64,000 bases of DNA from an uncultured Syntrophobacterales bacterium (GTDB lineage Bacteria > Desulfobacterota > Syntrophia > Syntrophales > UBA5619): the NCBI GenBank assembly GCA_903928915.1, contig CAIYSL010000061.1, forward strand, positions 1 through 64,000, in the 5' to 3' direction. The notes under the pieces are model-generated. The model was not told the origin of the DNA, made no database searches, and worked only from the letters and a program-made list of their open reading frames with translations. The position numbers and the translations under genes are program-made. The first letter of the stretch is position 1, and each line of letters opens with the position of its first letter. Shown here piece by piece: positions 34,061 to 42,437 of the stretch.

Positions 34061-35176
34061 TTACAGGCCGTAGGCCTTGTAGCAGGTGCGGCAGAGATCG
34101 GCGAGGGGAGGGGGCGCCTGCTCGGCGGGGACGGGCCGGGCATTCGCGAGCAGATCCAGGATTTCGATCGCCTCGTTCCGGGCCCGCCTCCGCTCCGCAA
34201 AGACCCGCCGGAACTCCCGGTAGGGCTCTTTCTGCCAGATCGCGCGGAACTCCTCATCCCGGACGTTTCCGAAGGCGGTCTGGGGGACGCGGTAGGGTTT
34301 GTTCATGAAGATCCGGGGGATGTCGCCCTTCTTGGGAATCCGCAGGTATGGACAGGGGGCTACCGAGCCGTCGGCGCTGAAGAAGACGTTGTTGGGCGGG
34401 TCGGGTTCGCAGACGGGCACCTCCTGCGCCTTGAGCGGGTATACGGCGACCGGGAGCCCTGCCGCGCTTGCCCGGCGGCGGACCTCATCGAGGACCTCGC
34501 GAAAGGCCGGGGTCGGAGACTCGTGGTAGAAGGCCCTGAGGATGTTGCCGCGCTCGTCGGGGAGATAGTCGAGGTGGCCGAGGGTCATCTGGTCGACCCC
34601 CAGTCTTGCCGCCAGGGGTACGAAGTCCGGGAGGTTGCCCATGGTCAGCCGGGTCATGGGCAGGCTGAGCTTCACGAGCGGCCGGGTCCGGTTCGCCCCC
34701 TTCCTCTCCAGCACGATGCCCCGGACCTGACTCAGGATCCGGTGAAGATCGGACCCGTCCGTATTGGCGCTCGCCAGCGCCGCCGGGGTGGCGTATTCCA
34801 GCGAGATCACCAGTTCGTCCAGCCCGGTTTCCATCAGCTCGCGGGAGAGCTCTTCGGTCAGCAGGGCGCCGTTGGTGGTGAGGTTGGTCAGACAGCCGGC
34901 TTCGTTCGCCCGGCGGAGCATGGCCAGGATGGACTGATTCTCCAGGGGGTCTCCCCACCCCCGGAAGGAGACCCAGCGGACCCGGGGGAACACGGGGGCG
35001 ATCTGCTGAAAAGTCTCCGGCGACATGCTGGCGAAGGTCCACTGTTCCGCGAAGACCGCCCGGGGGCAGATATCGCACTCCAGTGCGCTGTAGGTGGAGG
35101 CCTCGATCTGGAACAGCCCGTACTCCCGCCGGTATCCCCGGAGGAACTTGGCCATGTCCTTGAGAATCGGCATCAC
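34061..35176 (-). CDS. radical SAM/SPASM-like protein with altered CxxxCxxC motif
   Basis: A 371-aa protein with the partial TIM-barrel layout of radical SAM enzymes: FRGWGDPLEN (GGE-like SAM loop), LTTNGALLTEEL and LDELVISLEYATP. A SPASM-like C-terminal Cys set is present (VPVCEPDPP, SVAPCPYLR, LCRTCYKAYGL). The cluster motif reads SALECDIC: Cys34 and Cys37 are present, but the first Cys position is Ser30 (codon AGC, one base from TGC). If real, canonical Fe-S binding is compromised. The start is GTG at 35176 (GGAGG 10 nt upstream) or ATG at 35173. It follows the SDR gene by 53 bp. Confidence 0.75.
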   Translation of the reverse strand: MMPILKDMAKFLRGYRREYGLFQIEASTYSALECDICPRAVFAEQWTFASMSPETFQQIAPVFPRVRWVSFRGWGDPLENQSILAMLRRANEAGCLTNLTTNGALLTEELSRELMETGLDELVISLEYATPAALASANTDGSDLHRILSQVRGIVLERKGANRTRPLVKLSLPMTRLTMGNLPDFVPLAARLGVDQMTLGHLDYLPDERGNILRAFYHESPTPAFREVLDEVRRRASAAGLPVAVYPLKAQEVPVCEPDPPNNVFFSADGSVAPCPYLRIPKKGDIPRIFMNKPYRVPQTAFGNVRDEEFRAIWQKEPYREFRRVFAERRRARNEAIEILDLLANARPVPAEQAPPPLADLCRTCYKAYGL

Positions 35177-35229
35177 GCGGGAACGGCCTCCTGCGGAATG
35201 GGGCGGGCATCGGGCATGCTGCGCTCCTT

Positions 35230-36000
35230 TCAGGCGTGGGCGATCAGGAACTTCACTTCCTTGTCGTCGAAGGAGAGGTATTCTCCGTTGATCCCGTCGG
35301 CCGCCGCGGAGGCGAGATAGAGGATCAGTCTGGCCGGCTCGGCCGGCGTGTGGAGCATCCCCTCCTCCTTGAGCCGGTCGAACATGTCCGTACCGATGGC
35401 CTTGGGGCCCGCCGACCGGATCTCCTCCTGCATCCGCGTATCCATGACCCCGGGGTGAACGGCGTTCACCTGGATGTGGAAGTCCTTGAGTTCCCGGGAA
35501 AGCTGCTTCGTGAACTGGACCATGCCCGCCTTGGCGACCATGTACGGCGTAAGGTTGGGGCGGGGATTCAGCGTGGTCGCTACGTTGATGATCTTGCCCT
35601 GTTTCTTCCCCATCAGCGTCGGCAGAACGGCCTTCGCACAGAGGAACGCCGAGGTCAGATTGACCCGCAGCGTCTCCTCCCAGTCCGCCAGCGAGATCTC
35701 CTGAATGGGGCCGATCGGGCCGCGCGAACCGGCGTTGTTCACCAGGATATCGATCGTGCCGTAGGCGTCGAGGGCCCTCTGCACCAGGCGGTTCACCTCT
35801 GCCTCACGGGAGACGTCGACGGCGACGGCGACGGCCTCCTTCCTGAGCGCCCGCAGTTCCTCTGCCACGTGTTCGATCTCCTCGGCGCTGCGCGCGGCCA
35901 GGACCAGCTTGGCCCCTTCCCTGGCGAAGGCAAGGGCTGTGCAACGCCCCAGGCCCCGGCCTGCCCCGGTGATGATCGCTGTCTTACCCTGCAGTTTCAT
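35230..36000 (-). CDS. short-chain dehydrogenase/reductase
   Basis: A 256-aa Rossmann-fold oxidoreductase. TGAGRGLG (11-18) binds the cofactor, NNAG is present (LVNNAGSRG), and the catalytic Tyr/Lys are in PYMVAKAG. The usual catalytic Ser region reads NVATTLNP, with Thr in place of Ser. Classical SDRs of this type reduce 3-oxoacyl or alcohol/ketone substrates. It is probably co-transcribed with the radical SAM-like gene. A promoter and a palindrome lie upstream. Confidence 0.88.
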   Translation of the reverse strand: MKLQGKTAIITGAGRGLGRCTALAFAREGAKLVLAARSAEEIEHVAEELRALRKEAVAVAVDVSREAEVNRLVQRALDAYGTIDILVNNAGSRGPIGPIQEISLADWEETLRVNLTSAFLCAKAVLPTLMGKKQGKIINVATTLNPRPNLTPYMVAKAGMVQFTKQLSRELKDFHIQVNAVHPGVMDTRMQEEIRSAGPKAIGTDMFDRLKEEGMLHTPAEPARLILYLASAAADGINGEYLSFDDKEVKFLIAHA

Positions 36001-36051
36001 GCCTTCTTCCCGAAGGAGATCGCCCTGATGCCCGGTACTGTTCTGGATGGG

Positions 36052-36071
36052 AAATCGTTCCTAGGCGATTT
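36052..36071. promoter_or_regulatory. palindrome in the SDR leader (possible operator)
   Basis: AAATCG (36052-36057) and CGATTT (36066-36071) are inverted with an 8-bp centre containing CCTAGG. It lies between the predicted SDR promoter and start codon, where a repressor could block elongation. No regulator gene is nearby. Confidence 0.3.
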
Positions 36072-36102
36072 AACTGATGAAAATCAACCGCTACCCGCCT
36101 TG

Positions 36103-36131
36103 AACATAAGGACTGCGGCCATCTCTGTCAA
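36103..36131 (-). promoter_or_regulatory. sigma-70 promoter of the SDR gene
   Basis: On the minus strand TTGACA (36126-36131), a 17-bp spacer and TATGTT (36103-36108). It would give a 5' UTR of about 95 nt. Confidence 0.55.
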
Positions 36132-36194
36132 GGGGATTTTATCGTCCGGGCCGCGGCGGGAACCGCAATCGGAGACGCGGCCGGGCCTGAACGC

Positions 36195-36227
36195 GGAAGG
36201 GGAGGGCATTCTCGCCCCTCCCCTTCC
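36195..36227 (-). terminator. strong hairpin downstream of the 31-codon gene
   Basis: GGAAGGGGAGGG (36195-36206) pairs perfectly with CCCTCCCCTTCC (36216-36227). There is no T-run, so it is a pause, mRNA-stabilising or factor-dependent site. It follows the small membrane-peptide gene by about 40 bp. Confidence 0.5.
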
Positions 36228-36269
36228 TGTAATGCTTTGCGAATGAATGAGTGCAGACCCAACGGGAAA

Positions 36270-36365
36270 CTAAAAAATTCTGACGATCGTTTCGACAATC
36301 GGGTCAACCGTCGCTATCGGAATCGACAGGACGGCCAAGAGTGCTCCGACCAAAATCAGTTTCAT
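36270..36365 (-). CDS. 31-residue hydrophobic membrane peptide
   Basis: A 32-codon frame beginning MKLILVGALLAVLSIPIA and ending in VRIF. It is one hydrophobic helix with a Lys at the N-terminus and an Arg near the C-terminus. AAAGGAG lies 7 nt upstream of the ATG, and a -10 TATAAC (36384-36389) sits just before it. The gene is isolated between a terminator and a hairpin, so it has its own transcript. Candidates are a small membrane regulator or a type I toxin-like peptide; the sequence gives no homology-based answer. Confidence 0.5.
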   Translation of the reverse strand: MKLILVGALLAVLSIPIATVDPIVETIVRIF

Positions 36366-36440
36366 TGCCGTGCTCCTTTCTCTGTTATATTAAGATGATA
36401 TCCCGTTGTTTGGCCTCCCCCCGCTGTGGCCACAAAACGC

Positions 36441-36470
36441 AAAACCCCGTCACAGGTTGCTGTGACAGGG
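36441..36470 (-). terminator. intrinsic terminator after the beta-helix protein gene
   Basis: On the minus strand CCCTGTCACAG and CTGTGACGGGG form an 11-bp stem with one G-U pair and a 4-base loop, followed by TTTTGCGTTTTG. It lies 120 bp after the stop of the beta-helix gene. Confidence 0.75.
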
Positions 36471-36589
36471 CTTGGAGATCCTCTTTCACTTCTCGCGCGG
36501 GGAAGATCAAACTGGGGATATATCCAAGTCGATGGCGGCGTTATACGCCTTTTCCCGGGGATGTCAAGAAAAAAAATTGCTCCTGCCGG

Positions 36590-39445
36590 TCAGTCGACCC
36601 CGGGAAGGCTGGGCAGCCCGTCGAGCATCGTGCCGTCCGCGCTGGCGTTGAGCTGAAACCCCACGACATGCCTGTCCGAGGAGTAGGCGATGTAGGTGGC
36701 GTTCGCGATTCCCGCAGGGAAGAGCGCCTCCACGGTGTTGACCACCTTGGCATAGCCGCCGACAACAAGCTGCCGCGTCGCCGCCGCGGCGCCGGAGTCG
36801 GCATAGGCGGTCAGGGTGACCGAGGCCGGTGCGGCTTCCGTGTTGACAAAGGCGATCCCGGTCCAGCCGTCCCTCTCGATCTTGGCAAACACCCCGGTCC
36901 GTGCGGCGGCCCCGCCGCTGCCCGCGTAGGCGGCAAGTTGGCTGCCGGTGACCGTTCCGAACAGCTCGAACCCGGCGAGGGGGCGCGTGGAGTCGATTCG
37001 GAACCACGCGGTCTCGGCGGGCAGCCCGAGGTCCGGAACCGCGCCGACGAATTTTTCCTTCGCGGCGAGGGCGCGGGTCACGGGGGGAGCGGAGACCCCC
37101 TCGGCGCTGTAGGGGGTTATGGTTATCGTACATCCGAGGTCCGCGGGGTTGTAGGCGACGACCCCCGTCCACCAGCCGTTGCTGTCCACGTGCGGGTAGT
37201 ACAGCGTCGAAACGGTGTCGTCCGTCAGGAGAATTCCATCCAGCAGGCTGCCGCTTCCGTAACTGCCGAACAGCTCCAGCCCGACGATGCCCTGCCCGTT
37301 GGTGATCACCGCCGATTGGATGGCGGGCTGGAGCTGCTGATTCAGCAGGCTTCCGATCGTAAACACCCGGTGCTGGTTGGCGTAAAGCCTGTAGGGAACG
37401 CTCTGCCCGTTGTTGAAGGTGATGGTGAGGTCCTTCGTTGCGGCGGTCGTGTTCACGAGGCTCACCCCGGTCCACCACTGGGCGCTCGAATCGATGTGGG
37501 AAATGAAGATGTCCGCGGTGTTGACCTCCGTTACCGCGGGGACAGCGGCGCGGTACAGTCCCGCCTGGTAGAATTTCGTGTACCCCTGCGCTGCCGTCGA
37601 GGTCGTGGCGAATACGAGGTAGCCGATCTGGGTGTGGTTGGTAAACTCATTCGCCACGGTGATCTCTCTCCGGCCGCGGGCGGGAAGCGTGATCTCCCTG
37701 GCTTCCACGAACCGGCCTTCGTCGCTGAGCCCCCTGAGCGTGCCGACGACGGCTTGATCGCCCGTATTGATGACGGCGATCTCCGTCTGCCAGGGCAGGC
37801 TCGTGTCTACGTGGGGAAAGACGAGGGAGGCGCTGGTGGCCAAGGCCCCGGGCGGACCGGGGGCGGTCCGCCGGCTGTGCGCGTAATCGTCGGAAACGGC
37901 GTTGTCCAGGTTTCCCTCCGGGGCCAGGGGGGGCTGGGGTCGGTCGTTGCCGGCAAAGCGGGGAATCGCGAACACCGGCGTCGCGAAGATGCTGCTGCCG
38001 GGGGCGGGGTGCACATCCCCCTGGGCCGGGTCCCTGAACTGCGGCTGGGTCAGGTTGATGCGGTTGTCCGCCCGCAGCTGGGATGCATTGCAGGTCGCGT
38101 TCGCGGGCTGGCACCCCTGGGCGGTATCCTCCACGCCCAGGGGATGGTCGACGGGGCCGTTCCAGATCAGGTTGCCGCGGATCTGCACGCCGCCATCGGC
38201 ATCGGCGGGGCTGGGAATGTTCGTGCCGGCAGGAGGAGTTGCCGGTCCGAAGATGGTAAAATGGCCCTCCCGGGTCTGGAGCGGGAGGGGGTTGTAAAAG
38301 ATGTTGTTGAAGACCAGGATGTTTCTGTTCGGTATCCATTCGCCCGCTTCTCCGGCGGCCACGGGCCCCCATCCGCCCAGGGTGTGCCGCTGCAGACAGG
38401 CGGCCGCGTTCCCGTCACAACTGCGCCCCCCCTGGCTGAGCAGCAACAGTCCGGCGCCCCGGGGATCGGTGCCGATCCGGTAGAGGGTATTGTAGGCCAG
38501 CAGGATATTGTACCCGCCGCGTACCGCCAGACCGGCATTGACCACGTCGTGCAGGATGTTGTTGATGAACTTGATGTCGTACGCTTCGTAGTGGACCCAG
38601 GGGGAAACCAGGTACTCGAACCCGGTTCCCTGGCCGGCGCTGAACCCGGTTACCCCGCAGTCGTAGATTTCATTCCCGGCGACGGTCAGAGAGGCTGTGC
38701 CGCCTTTGAGGAGCAGGCAGTCGTCCCCGGAATCATGGATGCGGCTGGAGAGAATGTGGCCGTATTGCACAGCCACGAAATCCAGCGGAAACCAGAAGGC
38801 CCCAGACAGGTCGGAATGCTCCACATAGATGTATTGGACCTGATTCACCTTCAAGGTTTCCTGGGGCTGGCGGACCGCCCCGTCGTGGCCGCTCAGGGCG
38901 CAGCCCCGAACCAGGACGTGATTGCTGTCGGCGATGTGGATTACATTGCCGCCCCCTCCATAACCGGGATCGGTGACGACGTCGAGGTTGATGAGATAGA
39001 AGTAGCTTACCCGGTTGATGTTGAGATATCCGTGCAGCCTGACCGATCGCGGACCATCCGCCGCTTCGATGATCAGCGGATATAGATGGGTCCCCTGCCG
39101 TGATTCGATCCACCCGCCGCCCGGCAGATGTCCCTCGGGGTAATCGCCCGGAAGCAGCAGGATCCGGTATCCGCCCGTGGTAAAGGGTGTGCCGGCCGGG
39201 ACGCGGTTCAGGGCTTCCGTCAGGGTTCGCAGGGGCTGCGATCGGGAGGCGCCGCTTAGGCTGTCGTTGCCGAGCACCGGGTCGACCCAGAGGTCGGTGA
39301 CCACGGGCGAACCGATGTCGTAGTACCCGGCGCCCGACGCCTCGGCGGCAGCAAACAGCAGTACCGTGAACACCCAGATCGCCCAATGCAGCTTCCGCCG
39401 GGACCGGTCGCCGGGCATCGAGGCCGCCGAGATCGCTCCCCCCAT
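36590..39445 (-). CDS. secreted right-handed beta-helix protein with four C-terminal repeats
   Basis: A 951-aa exported protein. The signal peptide has hydrophobic core WAIWVFTVLLFAAAEA with likely cleavage near residue 39. Residues about 45-500 are a parallel beta-helix of the DUF1565/pectate-lyase-like kind, starting DLWVDPVLGNDSLSG. Many short strand repeats follow, such as ILSSRIHDSGDDCLLL, FINNILHDV and VFNNIFYN. The C-terminal 410 residues contain four repeats of about 100 aa opening FPHVDTSLPWQTEIAVIN, SHIDSSAQWWTGVSLVN, YPHVDSNGWWTGVVAYN and KIERDGWTGIAFVN. It is probably a surface polysaccharide-binding or -cleaving protein. GGGAGGT precedes the ATG. Confidence 0.8.
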   Translation of the reverse strand: MGGAISAASMPGDRSRRKLHWAIWVFTVLLFAAAEASGAGYYDIGSPVVTDLWVDPVLGNDSLSGASRSQPLRTLTEALNRVPAGTPFTTGGYRILLLPGDYPEGHLPGGGWIESRQGTHLYPLIIEAADGPRSVRLHGYLNINRVSYFYLINLDVVTDPGYGGGGNVIHIADSNHVLVRGCALSGHDGAVRQPQETLKVNQVQYIYVEHSDLSGAFWFPLDFVAVQYGHILSSRIHDSGDDCLLLKGGTASLTVAGNEIYDCGVTGFSAGQGTGFEYLVSPWVHYEAYDIKFINNILHDVVNAGLAVRGGYNILLAYNTLYRIGTDPRGAGLLLLSQGGRSCDGNAAACLQRHTLGGWGPVAAGEAGEWIPNRNILVFNNIFYNPLPLQTREGHFTIFGPATPPAGTNIPSPADADGGVQIRGNLIWNGPVDHPLGVEDTAQGCQPANATCNASQLRADNRINLTQPQFRDPAQGDVHPAPGSSIFATPVFAIPRFAGNDRPQPPLAPEGNLDNAVSDDYAHSRRTAPGPPGALATSASLVFPHVDTSLPWQTEIAVINTGDQAVVGTLRGLSDEGRFVEAREITLPARGRREITVANEFTNHTQIGYLVFATTSTAAQGYTKFYQAGLYRAAVPAVTEVNTADIFISHIDSSAQWWTGVSLVNTTAATKDLTITFNNGQSVPYRLYANQHRVFTIGSLLNQQLQPAIQSAVITNGQGIVGLELFGSYGSGSLLDGILLTDDTVSTLYYPHVDSNGWWTGVVAYNPADLGCTITITPYSAEGVSAPPVTRALAAKEKFVGAVPDLGLPAETAWFRIDSTRPLAGFELFGTVTGSQLAAYAGSGGAAARTGVFAKIERDGWTGIAFVNTEAAPASVTLTAYADSGAAAATRQLVVGGYAKVVNTVEALFPAGIANATYIAYSSDRHVVGFQLNASADGTMLDGLPSLPGVD

Positions 39446-39542
39446 AAGGCACCTCCCTGCAACGCGTCTTGTACCGCAGGATCTTTTCTGCGGCGCAGTG
39501 TACCATCGTCACGAGGAATCGGCAATAGTCCGCAGACCCGGG

Positions 39543-39872
39543 TCAATTTCTCCGCAGCTTCCCGCGCCGGTCGAGGATCTCCGCGAAAAGCGGAAGCAGC
39601 AGCGAGCCGAGCGGCAGGAGCAGGAGTATCAGGGCGGGCACATACAGCAGCAGATGCCGGACATGGGATTTGAGTCGGGTTCGGTCCTCCGGCGTCCATG
39701 CCTCCCCCGTATTGCGCTGCTTCATCAACAGGCGCATGAACTCCGACATATGCTCGCTTTCCCGGAGTATCGCTGCCCGGTTCTTCCGGATCATCCTCGT
39801 GAGGAACGGGCGAAGCATCGCCCCGGAAGGATGTGCGCCGGCGACTCCGGGAATGTCACCCCGACGTCCCAT
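39543..39872 (-). CDS. small membrane protein, unknown function, coupled to tyrA
   Basis: A 109-aa protein: a basic amphipathic N-terminal region (RMIRKNRAAILRESEHMSEFMRL in outline) and one long C-terminal hydrophobic segment (about 74-98) ending in basic residues. The LLLPLGSLLLPLFAE stretch is reminiscent of LETM1-type membrane segments, but this is only a resemblance. The ATG overlaps the tyrA stop (ATGA), with GGAG upstream, so it is the last gene of the aromatic operon. No role in aromatic biosynthesis is evident. Confidence 0.6.
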   Translation of the reverse strand: MGRRGDIPGVAGAHPSGAMLRPFLTRMIRKNRAAILRESEHMSEFMRLLMKQRNTGEAWTPEDRTRLKSHVRHLLLYVPALILLLLPLGSLLLPLFAEILDRRGKLRRN

Positions 39873-40633
39873 CAGGACTCCTTCAGCAGGCCGGCGAGGC
39901 CGTCGGCGTCACGCTGTCCGATCAACTTTTTCAGGCGCGCGAGGTTCTTTTCGTACCGGGCGATGATCTCCGGAAGTGCAGGGTTGCCCGCGAGGATGGC
40001 CGCGTACATCTCGGGGCGAAGGCCGAAGACCTTGGCGACGATGGCCTGTTTGGTTCGAAAGACAGGGGTGGAAAAGCGCTCCAGCGCCGCCGGCTCCACG
40101 CCGGAATCGCGGAGCGCGAGCCCCATCAGGATCGTGTCGAGGTGGGTCAGCCCCTGGACGAGGGCCATCATCCGGTCGTGTTCGGCGGGCGTCGTTACCG
40201 TCACGCGGGCGCCCCCCGCGGTAAAGAGCCGTTCCATCCGGCCGAGCCAGCGCTCGCCTCGCCCCGGACACAGGACGATGTTCTGTCCCGCGAGGGAGGG
40301 GCAATCCGGCCCGAACAGGGGGTGGCAGCCGACCACCTCCGCCCGCGTCGCGGCGACCATCGCCCGGACCGGTTCTTCCTTGAGGGAGGTGAGGTCCATC
40401 AGGAGCGCCTCTTTGGCAAGGTGCGGCCCCACCGCGTCGATGACTTCGCGGGTCGCCGCGATCGGGACGGCGACGATGATAACCGGGCAGCGGCCGGCGA
40501 GCTCCGGGATCGACATCCCGCTCGTCCGTCCGCTCCGCTGGACCGCATAGCCTGCCCCGGCGAAGTAATCGGCGAACCACCCGCCGATCCCGCCCGTCCC
40601 GCCGATGATCCCGATTTCAAAATCTTTCATCAT
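39872..40633 (-). CDS. tyrA: prephenate (or arogenate) dehydrogenase
   Basis: A 253-aa monofunctional TyrA for the tyrosine branch. The N-terminal NAD(P) loop is IGGTGGIGGWFA, and the conserved His is in VVGCHPLFGPD. The C-terminal helical dimer domain is complete, but there is no chorismate mutase or ACT domain, so feedback control must come from elsewhere. Prephenate versus arogenate use cannot be read from sequence. A MITE-like element separates it from aroC by 172 bp. Confidence 0.9.
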   Translation of the reverse strand: MMKDFEIGIIGGTGGIGGWFADYFAGAGYAVQRSGRTSGMSIPELAGRCPVIIVAVPIAATREVIDAVGPHLAKEALLMDLTSLKEEPVRAMVAATRAEVVGCHPLFGPDCPSLAGQNIVLCPGRGERWLGRMERLFTAGGARVTVTTPAEHDRMMALVQGLTHLDTILMGLALRDSGVEPAALERFSTPVFRTKQAIVAKVFGLRPEMYAAILAGNPALPEIIARYEKNLARLKKLIGQRDADGLAGLLKES

Positions 40634-40679
40634 GCATTCTTTCCCCGTGACCTAGTACTCCTGGTATCCCCTGGCGTGG

Positions 40680-40804
40680 ACGGCTTCTCAAAAAGCTCCA
40701 GAGGCAAGGCGCGCAAGGCGCGAGGAGTGCGGCTTACTCTTGCGTACGCCGCAACGACGAGGGCTGAAGCGCAACGCCGCATATGGGGCTTTTTCAGAAG
40801 CCGT
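40680..40804. mobile_element. MITE/REP-like element copy 2 (between aroC and tyrA)
   Basis: A 125-bp element with terminal inverted repeats ACGGCTTCTCAAAAAGC and, on the right, the complement of ACGGCTTCTGAAAAAGC. The core GCGTACGCCGCAACGACGAG and GAAGCGCAACGCCGCAT is shared with copy 1 at 17207-17327. It ends one base before the aroC stop codon. It carries no gene. Confidence 0.8.
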
Positions 40805-40805
40805 A

Positions 40806-41861
40806 TCAATCCGTGATCGCCCGCTGCCGGAGCAGATGATCCGCCAGCACAATCGCCACCATGGCTTCGCAGACCGGGACGATCCGCGGGATGACCGAGG
40901 CGTCGTGCCGGCCGCCGATCGTCACGACCGCGGGCCGGCCCTGTGCGTCCACGGTCTCCTGGGGGCGGGCGATTGACGGGATGGGCTTGCAGGCGACCCG
41001 CAGGACGATCTCGGCGCCGGTGGTGATCCCGGCGAGGACCCCCCCGGCGTTGTTGCTCGTGAATCCGCCGGGGCAGATCGGGTCGTTGCAGGCGGAGCCC
41101 TGCATCCGCGCGGCCGCGAACCCCGCGCCGATCTCCACCCCCTTGACGGTTCCGATCCCCATCAGCGCCCCTGCCAGGTCCGCGTCGATCTTGCCGAAGA
41201 CCGGCTCGCCCAGGCCCGGCGGGCAGCCCTGAACCCGGATCTCCACGATCCCGCCGAGGGTGTCGCCCGCGGCCCGCGCCTCCGTGAGGCGCGCGAGCAT
41301 CTCCTGCTCCGCCCCGGGGTCGGGACAACGCAGCGGACTTGCCGCTGCCGCCTCGGGGGAACCGGGCTGTGCGACCACGCCGCCCAGCTCCCGCGTCCAG
41401 GCCTTGACGACGATCCCGGCCCGGCCGATCACCCGGCGGGCCACGGCGCCGGCGGCCACCCGGGCCGCCGTCTCCCGGCCCGAGGCGCGGCCGCCGCCCC
41501 GGTGGTCCCGGATCCCGTACTTGGCCTGGTAGGTGATGTCGCCGTGGCCCGGCCGGTACAGGTCGCGCAGGCCATCGTAGGCGTCGGCGGTGGCATCGGC
41601 GTTGCGGATCAGAAGGCTGATCGGCGTTCCGGTCGTCTTCCCCGCGAACAGGCCGGAGAGGATCTCGACTCTGTCCGCCTCCCGGCGGGGGCTTGCCGAC
41701 GGGATCAGGCCCGGCCGCCGCCGGTCGAGCTCGGCTTGGATATCGGCCGCGGCAATGGCGAGCAGGGGCGGGCAGCCGTCGATCACGGCCCCGGTGGCCG
41801 GGCCGTGCGACTCTCCCCAGGTGGTGACCCGAAACAGGACGCCGATTGAGTTTCCGGACAT
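40806..41861 (-). CDS. aroC: chorismate synthase
   Basis: A 351-aa FMN-dependent enzyme converting EPSP to chorismate. Signatures are VTTWGESHGPATG near the N-terminus, GDITYQAKYGIRDHRGGGRASGRET in outline, and the C-terminal VTIGGRHDASVIPR. Family length is normal. AGGAG precedes the ATG, 12 nt after the aroK stop. The stop lies at the edge of the MITE-like element, so the insertion just spared the gene. Confidence 0.97.
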   Translation of the reverse strand: MSGNSIGVLFRVTTWGESHGPATGAVIDGCPPLLAIAAADIQAELDRRRPGLIPSASPRREADRVEILSGLFAGKTTGTPISLLIRNADATADAYDGLRDLYRPGHGDITYQAKYGIRDHRGGGRASGRETAARVAAGAVARRVIGRAGIVVKAWTRELGGVVAQPGSPEAAAASPLRCPDPGAEQEMLARLTEARAAGDTLGGIVEIRVQGCPPGLGEPVFGKIDADLAGALMGIGTVKGVEIGAGFAAARMQGSACNDPICPGGFTSNNAGGVLAGITTGAEIVLRVACKPIPSIARPQETVDAQGRPAVVTIGGRHDASVIPRIVPVCEAMVAIVLADHLLRQRAITD

Positions 41862-41873
41862 GGTTCGCTCCTC

Positions 41874-42437
41874 TTAGCGGTTTTCTCCGGGATCGGCACT
41901 GATCCCCGCCGTCTCCGGGAACCGCTCCCGCAGGGCAGTGCGGATCGCCCCCACCACCGCCGCGACGGGGATGCCGGTCGTGTCGACGACGATATCGGCG
42001 AGCTGCCGGTACAGCGGCTCCCGCTCGGCCAGTACCGCCCGCATCTCCTGTACGCTCGGCTCGCCCGTGAGCGACGGCCGTTCGGTCCCGCGCTCTTTGT
42101 CCCGGACCATCCGGCCGGCGATCGCCTCGGGACTGGCGGAAAGCCAGATGAAGAACCCCTTGGCCTTGAGGTCCGCCACGTTTTCGGGGGCGCAGACCGT
42201 GCCGCCTCCCAGGGAGATGACCCCGCCGTCGGTGCCGGCAAGCTCCCGGACCACCTCCCGCTCGGCCGCGCGGAAGGCGGGCCAGCCATTTTCGGCCACG
42301 ATCCGGGAGATCGGGCGGCCGGTCCGCTGTTCGATCATCTCGTCCGTGTCGAAGAAGGGGGCCCCGAGCTCCTCGGCCAGGCAGCGGCCGGCGGTGCTCT
42401 TGCCGGTGCAGCGGAACCCCATCAGGATCACGTTCAT
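41874..42437 (-). CDS. aroK: shikimate kinase
   Basis: A 187-aa P-loop kinase phosphorylating shikimate. Walker A is GFRCTGKSTAG; FFDTDEMIEQRTG carries the metal/substrate Asp, and SLGGGTV is the shikimate-binding GGG motif. The lid region has RPSLTG. The start at 42437 overlaps the aroA stop (ATGA) with GGAGGGG upstream; the frame before it is a shadow. Confidence 0.95.
   Translation of the reverse strand: MNVILMGFRCTGKSTAGRCLAEELGAPFFDTDEMIEQRTGRPISRIVAENGWPAFRAAEREVVRELAGTDGGVISLGGGTVCAPENVADLKAKGFFIWLSASPEAIAGRMVRDKERGTERPSLTGEPSVQEMRAVLAEREPLYRQLADIVVDTTGIPVAAVVGAIRTALRERFPETAGISADPGENR

Noticed and set aside
36341-39085. 914-codon open frame on the plus strand
   Set aside because: Antisense to the beta-helix protein gene, which has a signal peptide, recognisable repeats and a good ribosome-binding site; the plus-strand translation is low-complexity Gly/Arg/Val-rich.
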